DNA of 64,000 nucleotides from Terana coerulea (GCA_024811115.1 JAKOGH010000652.1:1-64000), one strand, 5' to 3'. Counted from the first letter of the stretch, positions 21,057 to 33,213 are shown. The notes: generated from the sequence alone by a model not told the origin. Numbers and translations: made by a program.

Positions 21057-24000
21057 TCAACCCATAAGTGATCGCGCCCGGTTTCTGGAAAATGGTTCAT
21101 AGTATGCAAAGTCAGGCTGCAGCATAGCGGCGAAGTCAAACGGATCCTGCCACTGCTGGGTAGGCTCAGAAGGATGGGCGTATGCAGCGTCAGGTGGCAT
21201 TCCCTGCGATGGCATATATCGTAGCCCGTCCGTCGCAGCCGGCGTCGTGGTGCTCTGCAGGAAATGATGCAGGCTAAAGTCCATCTGGGGTTCTCCATAT
21301 TGTTCGCGGACGATATGGGTCGTCGACGTGTCGACGCGATGCAGATTCTCTGGTACGGGCGTCCCGTCTTGCGAGGGCACGTCCGGCCAGGAGTAGGTAT
21401 GTGGCGGCGTCAGCTCTCTCTCATCCTGGTATTGAGGGTAGATGTCCGTGAACGAGTCAATATTTTGCTGCAGCGACGGGGTGTAGTACTTCGCCAGGAG
21501 ACTACTGAGGAACTTGCAGTATAGCTTCGGGGCGTGGCGGCCGTCCAGAGCGACGTCGTCAGACCCGAGAATTGCAATGAGCCTCTGGACCAGATTCACG
21601 ATGCTAGCGCATTGTGCGTTGGTAAGAAGCGGGAGAAGTTTTGGACGGAGCATCTGTTTGGCTGCCGGTTAATGAAAACTGGTGAAGCTACAGCGTAGAA
21701 CGGACGTACGTTGAGTAGAAAGCCGGCACAGAACGCCATGTACAAGAAATTGGCCTATGGGTCCCGTGAGCTTATGTAAGGGCGAAAAGCCAAAGAGGTA
21801 GCAGACCTCCATAGCCCAGCCTAACAAGCCGGAAGGATATAGCAGCTCGTCGACCGCCTGTATGGCTGTTCGGGCGACTTTGATAGACTACACATCCCAG
21901 CCATGAGCGCGTACCATGATGCAGATATCACATACTCACTTCCTGAACGATATAGTCCTCTCTTGTTACTCCTCTTCTGAGGCCAAATTGAAGGCCATTG
22001 GACAAAATCACTAGTCGCAGATACCCTATAATTCTGATAACCAGTGTCAATCGGTTGCGGAGATCTAGAGTTGAACGAGCCTACAAGCGGAAATTGTGTG
22101 CGCGATAGCGGACAACAGGACCTAAATAGCCACGTCACGAAACTGTAGAGCCGTGCAAAGGTTCTGCCGTGACTCACAAAGTTTGGTGTTTGGATCTGCG
22201 TCGACACGTTCTACCCAGAACTCGGCCAGCTTGGTAAACTCTTTGTCGTGGTGTATCACATGTGCGACAATGTCAAAACCCTATGTATCACTGACTGAAT
22301 AATAGTCACGAGGTAAAGCTGTCAATTAACGCACCTCTTCAAATCGCTGTGCAAGTGTATCTTCAGAGCCGAAACTACGACGATATATCGCCATCTGAAG
22401 AAGCAGTTCCGCGTAAGCGCAGAGCCCAATATCATACGGCCCGTTATCCAGCGAAAGGTACCATGTCCTGGCGTTCTTTCGGACAAGATAGTCATCCAAC
22501 TTGACCATGGGCATCTTTCCGAACTGGATGGAGTGCGATCCATCCACGCAGAAAGCATTGATCCATGTCCTCGTCCGGTTGACGTTCTCACGAATATCCA
22601 TGCTATTCGAGGGCTTGTCCAGACCAATCTCTTGGGCCATCCTGTCAGGCAAAGTCCGTTAGCTGTCGGCTTACGGCGGTCCTTGGCGGAACAGCCTTAC
22701 TTGATCGCGGCTCCCATGAAGAGCCAGCTCTTGTCCTCCAGCCACTTCCGCTTTGGTACGGGATACACAGCGAGAATTAGGAGGGACTGGACGGTCTCTA
22801 CGGTCAGCGGACCTCCGATCATAGCTTGGGCAGCCAAGTCGTGAGCGACGTCTATCAGGAGTGCCCACAGCCCATGTCGATTGTAATGTCGCGCAGCACA
22901 AGCGCACACTGCACGAACGCGTTAACGAGTACATATAGCACTAATGCGTGTATCTATCACTCACTGACGGTAAACAATAAAGGGCTTTTCCACATGAGGT
23001 CTTGGGGGCAATGTAGTTCTCCGTCTAGTAGCGAGAAGAACGGCTAAAAAATGTTAGACATAAATTGATCGGAGTATCTCAGAAGACACGAACATTTATG
23101 CGCTCAAAATAGCTATATGCGCATGTTAGCATTCAACAGACTTCCTTTATAGGAGAGGAATTAAGCTCACAGGTTGAACAAGTCAATGACCTCACGCGGT
23201 TCTACAATTCCTGCCCGCATAATCATCGGAATCTTCGAGTAGTTTGGTGCGCGAGCTACGGTGGCGAGTGAGTGAGGTTCATCTTGCTATTAAAGATGAT
23301 GCATACGCGACAAGTCCACATCCAGTGGACCAATTAATGCCGAGTAATAATGGCATGTCGCTGGGGCGACCGGACGTGCTGTGGTCGAGCATTAATATTG
23401 TGTTGAATGCAACTCGGTAAGGATCAGCGTGGGCGCACCGATCCTCTGCTCTATCCTGAGCTTCTCCAGATGTTTGGCTTCTTCAACCCATTTGTTGACT
23501 TTAGCGTCCACGTGTAGCTTATCAAACGAGGCCAAAAGACACCGGATCTGCTGGTCTTGCTGACGGGATCTGAGTCGTAGATCGTCGTGGGTCCTGATGA
23601 TATCAGCAAGGTAATATATATGTGACACTACAGATCTGAATGCGGCCATGAAGGAACGCTTACGGTGCTGTTTTTTCTTTTCTTGCGCAGTCGCGGCTGA
23701 CATTGGTGGTTGCCTGCTATACACCGATCACATCGGGACTCCCCAGCGCTGAATTGGCAGCGAACCTGGGGTGCCAGTAATGGTGAGCGACGATGCTTAC
23801 CATTTGATAAATACTTACTTTGAGAGACTTGCAGTGTACGCAAGCACCTCCGCTGTGTGCAGCACATGCAGTCAGCAGGTAACTTCATGCGCTACAGCCA
23901 GCTTGCTCACGGCTTCTTGCCTCCACGGCCCCTTTTGTTCGGAGGATTGGCTCGTCGTGTCCCGTCTTCCGTGTCGCTTGAGCTGTCCTGGTCTGAGCCA

Positions 24001-24137
24001 GCATCTTCGCGAAATTGCACAAATGTCAAATTATCACGGCTTTGTACGGGTGCCTGGGAACCAGCGGTGTTGGAACGTGTGCCCCTACTAGCCGTACGCG
24101 GCGTCTGCCTAGAGGATGATGGGTTACCCTTCGACAT
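21057..24137 (-). CDS. Zn2Cys6 transcription factor with fungal-specific domain
   Basis: Nuclear regulator. After a Ser/Arg-rich start (MSKGNPSSSRQTPRTASRG), three exons assemble the binuclear zinc cluster CVHCKSLKVRC...CDRCIAGNHQC (Cx2Cx6Cx8Cx2Cx6C), then a basic linker and a coiled-coil dimerisation stretch (IRTHDDLRLRSRQQDQQIR). Later exons show the fungal_trans middle homology region: YSKIPMIMRAGIVEP, VETVQSLLILAVYPVPKRK, GLDKPSNSMDIRENVNRTRT and TWYLSLDNGPYDIGL. The C-terminus (from 21653) is a Gln/Pro/Tyr-rich probable activation domain ending NRARSLMG. Target genes cannot be inferred; no biosynthetic cluster is adjacent. Exon edges in 21700-23400 are not all resolved. Confidence 0.82.
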
Positions 24138-24661
24138 GTACCGGTGCTGAAAGCTTCAGAGGAGTGGAGGGTCGATGAGAGTGTTGTGCACGACGGTTGG
24201 ACAGCCGCGTCCCTTTATAACTCAAACCTTGGTACCAGGCAACAACCGGGGGCAGCGGTGCGTGCGCAGGCCAGCAGCCGGCGGCTTCCACCAGAACTGA
24301 AACAAGCGAAGTTGGCTAGATCGGATCGTCAATGAATAGATCGGTGACAGCTGATCGGCGGACGAACGATTTTGGAAGGGGCCTGGGAGCTTGCTGGAAG
24401 CCTGGAAACGCCAACGCCCGACGGAGGTTTACTATCTCTGATCCATGGCGGCAATACGCAGCCTCGTAATAATAATAAAAAGGAGTCCTCGACAGCGATT
24501 ACATAGCCAATGTCACCTAGAGAATCGAGCTGCCAGTCTAAAGGTGTTGTAGCGGTGCCTTCTTCCTCGTTGTCGTCGGTTTCGAAGTTTGACCGACTAT
24601 CACGCGCGACGCGGAAGGTTGGGGGATGTGCTGCATTGATCTATGGTGTCTAAGACCTCTA
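24138..24661. other. Intergenic, promoter of Zn2Cys6 gene
   Basis: Upstream of the Zn2Cys6 gene and left of the inverted-repeat element. No coding signal recognised. Confidence 0.45.
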
Positions 24662-24707
24662 ACACAGCGTGTTGAGGTCAAATTTCAGCGGAGGTGCGGG
24701 GTGGTTG
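24662..24707 (+). repeat. Left terminal inverted repeat
   Basis: Pairs with 25986-26031 on the other strand, 41 of 46 positions identical, outer 19 exact. Confidence 0.8.
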
Positions 24708-25985
24708 AAATAGTGTCTGGGCCTGTATTGTAGCTATCTGGCAGACGCGTGAATTACCCCTGGCTGCAGTATTGCTGCGGGGCTGGTGAATTATAGAGTC
24801 CAGATTTCAGCCAGTCCCAAGAGTGTCTGCCAGATTGTCTGCGGGGTGGTTGTTCCTTCAGCCCGAGTAAATCTTATCTCAATCTTATCTCTCGGACTGA
24901 TTGCCTGCCTTATTAGGAAAGTCTGCTGCGGAGTTTGAATCCGATCAAGGCGGTTGGCTGGCTGCACTTGGCTGCACCTTGGACTCTTCGTTCTCTCCTC
25001 GATGACCACTGTGCCCATGCCGTCCACCATCTACCCCAACCCCGTCGTCGCACCCCGATGGACACAAGGCTGGGATCAAGAAGGGTATGTCTTCAGTCCT
25101 TAGAAGGTCCAAGTTCAGCGAGCAAGAAGTACTCACCAGTTGGCGCAGCTCATGCTTCGTGCTTGTTGTGATGTAGCTCATCGACAACAGCAGAGAAATC
25201 ACGAGAGAATGTGTGTATAGTACACAGTAAGCTAAATCATTGTATTCATGGTCTTTTCTCTCACTATGTTATGCATATAGTGATCTTCGGCGTCAAAAAC
25301 CCTCGGAGCGGTCACAACGGTACGTGCGCTTTGCTCTTGTACCTTGGCCGTCCCCGTTCACTTACCCCATCTTTTGTCAGGTGCTAATCCTCGTGGAATT
25401 TAGCTTGGATAGTGTGAAGATTAGTGAATGTGGGCTTTGTGCATGAGGTGCATGACATATGATAATGCCAATGGCGCTGATTTGACTTGTTTTTCACAGA
25501 TCCTACAGTGTTACTTGCTCATCATCATGCCTAGTTCCATCTTTGACCAAGCTTAACTCAAGCTGAGCTGAAGGAGTGCTCTGCTCAAACCCTGGGAGGT
25601 GACTACAGGTGAGTGAGCAGTTCTAGTAGGGTATAGCGGGCAAAGGTGGACTGTATGCGCTCTTGTAACATCTAGCTCCCTCCTATACTCTCAGTTTAAT
25701 GCCTGTACCCTCAGTGTATAGTAGTCTAGTGGCTGGTTGAATATAAAATGATTTTGTGCTAATATTATGATTTATTGCGGATTTATGCATAATTACTGTA
25801 CAAGGGCGTCAAGAGGGCGCTAAGGCCATCTGGCAGCAGTCTTGCGCCCGTCTTGCAACGCACGCGCCAGATGGCTGAAATCTGGCAGCTGCGGACTGGT
25901 TGGAATACTGGTTGAAATCCGGCCAAACACCTATTCCGTCACCGCACCGTACCCACCGCTGCGGCATGGTTGAAAGACGGCCGCG

Positions 25986-26031
25986 CAACCACTCCGCAGC
26001 TGCGTTGAAATATGACCTCAACACGCTGTGT
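25986..26031 (-). repeat. Right terminal inverted repeat
   Basis: Reverse complement of the left repeat with five substitutions and no gaps. Confidence 0.8.
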
Positions 26032-26474
26032 AAGCAGAAGCATGCGGAAGATGGCAAATCCACCCGTTCTATAATGCCGACGGCGCCCTTAAATTTAACA
26101 CTATACAGGGCTGGCTGACTCGGACAGCGTCTTAGCTGTCCCTGTCAATCACCGAGGGGCCGCGGAGATCCACTGCATGTTAGCTGCTTCTTTACTGTAG
26201 CTATTGCTTGATGCTCTTACATGCCAATTTTTGTCTAACAATAGCTTGATTGCAAGTCGAGATGAGAGCAGGAGCAGACCGATTTTTGACGTACACACAA
26301 CATTCTATTTTGGGACTCGGGTGCACGCTGGGCGTCTAATAGCATCGCGCGCTTGAGGCTTTTCTTCCGTGCGGCGTGCTTGACCTGCTCAAGCTCGCTA
26401 CCATATCTGAGGCTGACAGACTATTCGATTTAACAGTCGGCCGTCCGCGTCAAGTGGCAACCTTTTACTTGAAC

Positions 26475-28991
26475 ATGGCTACCTCCACGGCATTTGCGGG
26501 ACAGTGGTCTTCTCTCCCGACCTCCTTAACACCATGGATGTGAGTGCTGGTGCCCGTTTAGTTATTGAGCAGTCACAGAACAAACTACTCAGTTTCAACG
26601 CATAGACTTGACGTAATACAGTCGATGGGCCATACACATATGACGCCTGTACAGGCATCCACGCTTCCTCTCTTCATGCGAAACAAGGATGTGGTTGTGG
26701 AAGCCGTCACGGGCTCAGGGAAGACACTTGCATTCGTCCTTCCCATATTGGAGAGGTTGGTACGAAGGGAGTCTAAACTGAAGAAAAATGAGATTGGGGC
26801 ACTCGTCATCAGCCCAACAAGGTACGTACCCGTTACATTTTGTGTTACGACTAATTCTTAACCCCTACCCAGAGAGCTTGCGACCCAAATACACTCTATA
26901 TTCAACCTGTTCCTGAAATCCCAACCGTCTGCACAGATTTCACGCTCCCCAACACCAAGCTCTTCCCAAGACGACCCGGATGATGAGCACACAGAGTCAC
27001 AGTGGGAGTATCCGCCACCGCTACTTCTGGTGTCATCAGAGTCATCCCCGGCAGAGGATATACAACGGTTCTTGACCACAGGAGCAAACATTGTTATCGG
27101 AACTCCTGGTCGTATGGAAGAGTTTCTTCTCGGCAAAGGACGAAACGTAGTCAACGTCAAGGAATTAGAAATTCTAGTCCTCGATGAGGCTGATCGGTTG
27201 GTCTAGGCTGCAGTACTCTACGCCTTTCCACCGCTCATTTTGGGAAAGTTTACTAGACCTTGGTTTCCAACAAACCCTGACTCGTATTCTGACTCATCTG
27301 CCTAAGCAGCGTCGCACTGGGTTATTCAGCGCTACTATGACGGACGCCGACGCCATCTCGGAGCTGGTACGCGTAGGCCTCCGGAACCCCGCACGAGTGG
27401 TTGTCAAAGTACAGTCGAAGAAAATCAAAGCCAAGGGCGCTGATGGCTCCAGCGGGAAGAGAAACAATGATGTGATTGAGGAGAGGCGTATCCCAGCAAA
27501 GTACGTGTTTTGATGCTGCCTGTGTCCACGCGTGCACTGCGTATGCTTACGACATCTCCTTGGTTCGCGGTAGTCTGCAAAACATGTACCTCACATGCCG
27601 ACCGTCCGAGAAGCTGATACAGTTTATTCGCTTGATACGGAGCGAGTCATCCCAACACCAGGCCTCCCGTTTCATTGTCTACTTCGCTACCTGCGCCTGC
27701 GTCGACTATTTCTATAGGGTGGGCCCAATCGCCGACCTCGGCATGTCTATTTGCTCATTGTTCTTGCGGACCTGTAACAGATCCTTCCGGCCATCCTTCC
27801 CCCGGACGCAAATCTGCATTCTCTCCATGGGCATCTCCCGCCAGCCGCTCGGACCAAGACGCTGCACGCGTTTGCCTCTGGCGTCGCTACGCCCTTGTCG
27901 CCACAAATTCTACTGGCCACAGATGTTGCAGCAAGGGGGCTGGACCTGCCTGACGTTGATGTCGTGATCCAGTTTGACCCGCCTGCTGACCCCAAGACCT
28001 TCTCGCACAGATGCGGCCGTACTGCGCGTGCGGGGCGCAGTGGCAGAGCATGGGCTTTCTTGGTCGGACGTGAGGTTGATTATGTCGGTACGTACTGCAC
28101 GCCGTCTTTGGTGGGAAGCAGTGTAGCTGAGATAAGACGCCTGCCCAGACTTCCTGTCGTTGCGGAAAATCCCTATCAAAGAGCGACCAGCATTCAACGG
28201 CGAGGGGGCCCCGCGAGCAGAGGATAGCGAGGATGAAGACCCTGAGGTATCCGAAACATTGGACAAGATCCGGAATGTGCTGCTCACAGACCGCAATCTG
28301 TGGGACAAGGTGCGCGTGGCCACACGCAACTCGTCGGTCAGGTATTTACAATCATCTTTTGCTCTCAGGCGGCGAAGGCATTTGTGTCATTCGTTCGAGC
28401 GTACTCAAAACATGAAGCATCCTACATCTTCAGGATAAAAGACCTCGACCTCGTTGGTGTCGCCAGAAGCTTTGGTCTCCTCCGCTTGCCACGGATGCCA
28501 GAGTTGAAGAACGTCGACACGGCTGGCTGGCAGGACGCCGACGTTGATGTGAGCCATTCATCGACTATCCCCAATACAAAGAACTAATTTCGTCATCCAA
28601 GTGGTCAACGTACGCCTATACAGACCCCGTCAAGGAAGCTAGTCGTCAAGCCGAGCTCGAGAAGCAAAGGAGTATCGACGTCGCTGCCGAGGCGGAGAAG
28701 CGCAGACGCAAGAACTCCGAGCAGAAGAAGGCGAACGCGGCATGGAGCGACAAGATGAGTAAGAAAGAGGAGAGGGAGAAACGGAAGCTAAAGAAGGTGA
28801 AGAAAAGGGTGTGGCAAAAGGAGCAGGAGAAGCAGAATGCGGCAGGGGAGAAGCGCAGTAGGGAGGAGGATGAGGAGGAGGATGACGGTGATGACTGGGA
28901 TGAGTTGGCGCGGGAAGAGAGGCTGGCGAAGAAGCTGAAGAAGGGGGATATCTCGCAGAAAGACTTCGATACTGAGTTTGGGGACTTGTAG
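26475..28991 (+). CDS. spb4: DEAD-box RNA helicase Spb4/DDX55 (60S ribosome assembly)
   Basis: ATP-dependent helicase acting on late 27S pre-rRNA in the nucleolus. Motifs in order: Q motif region [10 protein letters not shown], Walker [30 protein letters not shown], the DEAD motif [46 protein letters not shown] and [15 protein letters not shown]. The Spb4-specific C-terminal block [20 protein letters not shown] and [14 protein letters not shown] follows, then a Lys/Glu-rich tail ([15 protein letters not shown]) ending [20 protein letters not shown]. Multiple introns all join in frame. The one after LWDK (GTGCGC...CTCAG, about 61 nt) is supported over a shorter alternative by the conserved sequence. 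An insert of about 45 acidic residues sits between motifs Ia and Ib. Confidence 0.95.
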
Positions 28992-29088
28992 GCTCGAGGC
29001 GTTGAGCATGCGTTGAACACTGTGTGTCTGCTCAATCACGGTGTGTCTTAGACGGTGGACGGTAATCTTATCTTGTTGTGGAACAAAA

Positions 29089-29187
29089 TGGACCCTCCGA
29101 GGATTGAACTCGGGACCCTTGCATTCAAATGCTCCGGTGTAGCGGCAACCTCATAAGTACAATGCACTACCACTGTGCTAAGGGTCC
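29089..29187 (-). tRNA. tRNA-Ile(TAT) with long intron
   Basis: Acceptor GGACCCT/AGGGTCC, anticodon stem TTGTA/TGCAA and loop CTTATG..A give anticodon TAT. The T arm is CCGAG-TTCAATC-CTCGG. An intron of about 26 nt interrupts the loop after position 37. A second copy lies at 35805 with the same mature body but a different intron. CCA is not encoded. Confidence 0.87.
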
Positions 29188-29301
29188 TAACTCGAGGGAG
29201 CTTTTGTGGTGCTCTTGGAAATAACGCGAGCTGTCATGCTGAAGATTATATGCACGACACACGATGGTTGGACAATTAAGTGTAGTGATACTAGATGCAA
29301 C

Positions 29302-30321
29302 TCAGACATCGTTCTGTGCAGACTCCTCATGCAACCCACCCGCCGTAATGTGTACGAACCGCGTACCCACACGCTTTCCCTGCTCTTCAGAATGTGTGAT
29401 CCATATCAGTGCCTTCAGTCTTCCTTTTCCTTCTTTCACCTCGTCGAGCAAGCATTTCTCGACTGCTTCGGATGAGTCTGCATCCAGCGCCGATGTCGGT
29501 TCTATCAAGCAATAGTAAGAAATCAGAGTACCAGAAACAACTGGAAGCAGCACACCATCAAGAAGCAACACCTCCGCCTTGCCCAAGCCAACCGCCACTG
29601 CCAATGCGATTCGCTGGGACTCTCCTCCGCTCAGGTTCGACCATGTTCTGTCCCAGAGCTCTTCTTCGACACCCCAAGCATTGCCTACTTCGATAGGTTT
29701 CTTCAGATTCACGCCCGCGTCCTGGACATCGTCGTCTGAGCCGTCTTCGTCCTTCTTCTTTCCAAACCCGAAGAAACCAGACACGCCGGATGCTTTCCCC
29801 TTCCGTGAGCCGAAGCCGGCGACGGTGTTCAAAAAAGTCGCGGGGAGTCCCCGGGAGAAGGGAGGGGCGCTGCGGCACGTAAAGGACACGCGTCCGATAG
29901 TTAGGTATGCCTACACTCCGCAGGGTGTGAGCACATTACTGTCGCGTTGTGTAAGCGACGCACCATATGATTCGGGCTTTCTGTCGGTCACAGCTTGCGG
30001 TCAGCTTGGGCCCTTCAAAACATAAGTCGAGAGCACACCCACTTTCCGCGGTACGTAATGTCGCCTTCGTACAAGTTCAGGTGCGCGAAGCATTTGAGCA
30101 GTGTGGACTTCCTAATTTGACGGAGTATCAAGTATATACATTCAGTCATCTCTGGGCAACGAGTAAGGCGCAGAAACTCACCCGCTTCCACTCTTTCCTT
30201 GCAGTACGACTACGTCGCCCTCACTGACTTGGAGGTTGACATGACTGAAGATTGGCTGCCCGGGCGCTTTGTTGCACCCGACATCCTTGAGGTCAATGAT
30301 GGGCTCGCGTTCTCCGGGCAT
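29302..30321 (-). CDS. Stand-alone ABC transporter ATP-binding protein
   Basis: ATPase subunit of the YbbA/STAR1-like type. The start at 30321 (MPGEREPIIDLKDVGC) was preferred to a longer frame because it opens directly on the ABC fold. Walker A LQGKSGSGKSTLLKCF is split by an intron after GSG. A 17-nt micro-exon (29980-29964) supplies part of KKPESYG, then YRTRVLYVPQRPSLLPGTPRDF carries the Q-loop. A Gly/Lys/Asp-rich insert precedes the signature LSGGESQRIALAVAVGL; Walker B is VLLLDEPTSALD and the H-loop ITHSEEQG. After PRDF the frame breaks in an A6 run (plus strand 29831-29836). Reading A5 gives PRDFLNTVAGFG and restores the frame. No membrane domain is fused or adjacent, so its permease partner is elsewhere or absent. 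Confidence 0.85.
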
Positions 30322-30752
30322 GACTACTTCAGCGAGATATCTAAAGGCGTGTAGGAAAGTGCAGGAGAACGAGAGAGTCGCAACTGGCTGGTTTGGTGAC
30401 GGTTGCGGACGGAGAGATGGATCGGAGGCCCAGGCGGACGTACGAGTTCCAGCAGTCAGCCGTAAATACGTCATAACCGCACTCGAGTTAGTCGTCGAGA
30501 ATAGCGCACGGCGGAGGCCTCGCAAGCAGTCAGCCGCAGACCAGCCGCAGGGGTCAATTAGGGAACACCCATGGATAGCAAGCGGACAAAAGCAAACAGT
30601 TCAGGAGAGCAGCGATGGTTGCGAGTGTTCGACTAATACTTAGTTCTAGTAGATATACTGTATGTATGCGGCACTTAACCACACTAGGCCCAGACAAGAC
30701 GACAACACACTACGGTTCAATGTGCTCAGTCAAGACAGAGGAGAAAACTAGA
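30322..30752. other. Intergenic, promoter of ABC gene and 3' end of tom40
   Basis: No additional gene, repeat or RNA is supported in this interval. Confidence 0.45.
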
Positions 30753-32163
30753 TTACTGGGGGTACGGTCCCGGGGGCACCATGCCCATCTCCTCGGGGCT
30801 CATCGCCGCACTCTCGATCATCACACCAACACCGACCTTGGCAGAGTTCTGAGCGGGGTAGCGTCAGAAGGGCTGCTCGAAAAAAAAAATGCAAAATCAA
30901 ATCGCTCACCTTGAAGTGGTCAATCTCGCCACTGAACAAGAACGCGAAGCTTGGCGCGAAGCGCTGCTCCAGCAACGCGCTAACCTTCCCGCTCGAGTCA
31001 AGCTGTGCACGGAAGGTCGCCATCCTCAAGTCCCACTTGGCGCCGAGCGTCGCAATCGCATCTCGCCTGCTCGGGACGTTGATGATTTGCAGCTCGGCAG
31101 CAACGTCGAGCTTTTCGCTGAGCTTCTGCCAGTACGTTGTGTGCAACATGCCCTGCGGTGACAACGTCGCCGTCGCAATCCAGCCGTTCTCTTTCGTAAA
31201 CACTGGCGAAGTGTACTTGGCGTAGTACTGCAGACCGAGGTCGAAGAGACCGGGCTGAGGATGCTGGAAGAGGGCTTCAACACCCACGGCGAGGCTTTTG
31301 GTGACGGACTGGAGAATGGAGCCAGTGTACACGCCGGTGAAGTCCAGGGGCGAAGGGTTCGCTGCCCGCAGGTTGACGGAGTAGTCACGACCAGTGTAAT
31401 CGTGTTCAGCTTGTAAAACGCTGTGTCCTGGGGTGCTGGAAAGCTGCGGGTAGCGACAAGTGAGCTGGCAGCAGATGCGTTTAACAGTAGAAGCAGGGAC
31501 GTACCTGTGCTTGGATTTTGCTCAGGTTGACTGGACTCCAGTTGGCGTGCAAACGTCCACTCAGGCTGCCTTCGTTATCGACATTTCCTTGGAGAACAGT
31601 CTGCCACACGCTTGATTAATGAGGTGAAAGCATATGCGGACAGAGAGACGAACCTGCTCCGTTGCGTAAACAGCACCGAAGCTGTACGACGGCGGAATGG
31701 TCTGGCTACCAAGCATGAAAGAGTGGGTGACGGAGAACTGCGGATTCATGCTCAGAGCCTTGGTCAGGTCGGCACGAGCACCATCGAAGAAGAAGTTGGT
31801 CAAGAGAGTTGCTGTAGGTTTGAACCATAACCGTCATGTCACCGACGTGTATTACAGGACGGAGATTGTGAATGAGGCCGACGAGAGATATCCAGAGTGT
31901 CCCAGATGACGAGAGGGCAGTCAGACACAACATCAGCGACGCTCGGACAGTTAAAAGCAATTGTACGTACACTTGACCTCCTTCTGAAGGTTCTCAGCCG
32001 AGCCGGGGTTGGGTAGGTCCAAGTTTTGTCTCCATGATTGCAAGCGTTGGTATAGATTCGTCACCGGCGCAAACATCCCTGAGCTGGTGGAAGCAGTGGG
32101 AGATATAGGGACCTCCGTTTTTGAGACAACGGGCGCCGACGCCGGAAGTGAGGACGTCGCCAT
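30753..32163 (-). CDS. tom40: Mitochondrial import channel Tom40
   Basis: Beta-barrel pore of the outer-membrane translocase, through which nearly all nuclear-encoded mitochondrial proteins pass. It starts MATSSLPASAP and has the conserved NPGSAENLQKEVK helix. An intron with GTACGT donor joins to STLLTNFFFDGARADLTKAL. Barrel strands follow: MNPQFSVTHSFMLGSQ, GNVDNEGSLSGRLHANWSP, GRDYSVNLRAANPSPLDFTG, DLGLQYYAKYTSPVFTKENG, MLHTTYWQKLSEKLDVAAEL, and APSFAFLFSGEIDHFK. The last exon ends NSAKVGVGVMIESAAMSPEE and PPGPYPQ. The TNFFFDGARADLTK block is diagnostic and separates it from VDAC. All exons are in frame. Confidence 0.94.
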
Positions 32164-32311
32164 TATCGCTCCTCACCAATGAAGGAGGCGACGAGGATGG
32201 ACGGCGGTGGAGGAAGAGTCGAGGGAGATGACACGAACCACAGCGGCACAGCGCGCTAGCGGAGGGCTAGGGGCGGGCGCTGAGAGCCCGAAAAATTCCC
32301 TAGAATGGTAG

Positions 32312-32322
32312 AACCCTAACCT
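32312..32322. promoter_or_regulatory. Telobox-like element upstream of tom40
   Basis: AACCCTAACCT about 150 bp before the tom40 start; its reverse complement AGGTTAGGGTT is the same telomere-repeat-like box as at 11790-11800. Function inferred from position. Confidence 0.45.
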
Positions 32323-33149
32323 CACTTGAACGTCGAGCAAGGGACTTTACAGCGCATGAAACACAAAGGAAACGTCGAGGGCCGTATGTGCACTTAGAAG
32401 TTCAGTGAAAGAAGCCGACCGCAGGCATGGAACAGATACAAGCAACTTTAGCGTTAACGCGTATGACCAGACTTCGAGCGAAGTCCACCACGAGTTAATA
32501 TCAGCTCAACTGGTCAAAATGTGTATTGTATTCGACTTGTCGGTGGGCGATGTAATTCGATCGCACAGATGGCGCTGAATAGCCGGACGATACACCGACG
32601 CCCTGCCTGATGCTGACACCCCGGGACTACTGACCGCCGTTTCGAGTTGAAACGTTGACCGACGAGCATCGACTTGCCCAGAACTTACGCGGAAAGTCCT
32701 GCACGCACTCGAAGATTGTGCTGTATACTGGAAGTGGCGAGACATTCCCGATACCGTACGATCCAGCAAACAACGTGGCATTTCACGTGGCCCGCACGTG
32801 GCTCCGCGCCTTCATGTTATGGCGTGCATTTGCGAGGCCACTGTTCACACCATGGAATCAATCTGTTCTTTCTGAGGATTTCAATCAAGAGGTTTACATA
32901 ATGCGTGAGGCGGAGTTACTGCTCTAAAGCTGCGCATTGTTATCCCGGATGGCGGTATCGGGCCCTGCTGCATAAAATGCGGGTGCAACGACGATCCATC
33001 GATACCCGTGGCTTCCGCACGGCTTGCGAACGAACGAGAATCGGGATGTAGCTTTGCGAATGCTCTCGAGAGGGAGAGAAAGCGGGCGCCTCGTGGCCTA
33101 CTGAGCGCTTGATGGCCACGTGGGGGTGATTTCAGAGCGGGAATGGCGT

Positions 33150-33213
33150 AGAAGGTCTTTCGAAGGTGCGAGAAACAAGGAGAAACGCAGTCAAGGGCAA
33201 GATGTATAAAAAC
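33150..33213 (+). promoter_or_regulatory. HSP70 promoter: TATA box and imperfect heat-shock elements
   Basis: TATAAAA at 33205-33211 lies about 95 bp before the ATG. Upstream, GAAGGTCTTTCGAAGG (33151-33166) and GAGAAAC (33170-33176) contain several GAA/TTC units, as in heat-shock elements, though the 5-bp phasing is imperfect. Confidence 0.5.

Larger units (their letters stand above)
24662..26031. mobile_element. Non-autonomous DNA transposon candidate with 46-bp inverted repeats
   Basis: The first 46 bases (24662-24707, starting ACACAGCGTGTTGAGGTCA) match the reverse complement of the last 46 (25986-26031) at 41 of 46 positions with no gaps; the outer 19 are identical. Inside each end, a TGCGG(G/A)GTGGTTG motif and CCAGATTTCAGCCA recur in the appropriate orientation (for example 24811 and 25867), like subterminal binding repeats of cut-and-paste transposons. 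No transposase frame is present. A clean target-site duplication is not visible; the CAG...CTG near-ends would suit a hAT-type element, but this is weak. Size about 1.37 kb. Confidence 0.7.

Noticed and set aside
4941..32163. Clustering of mitochondrial genes (adenylate kinase, Coq11-like, Tom40, later bS21m)
   Set aside because: They are separated by unrelated genes, on both strands, and belong to different pathways; their number is within what chance gives for nuclear housekeeping genes.
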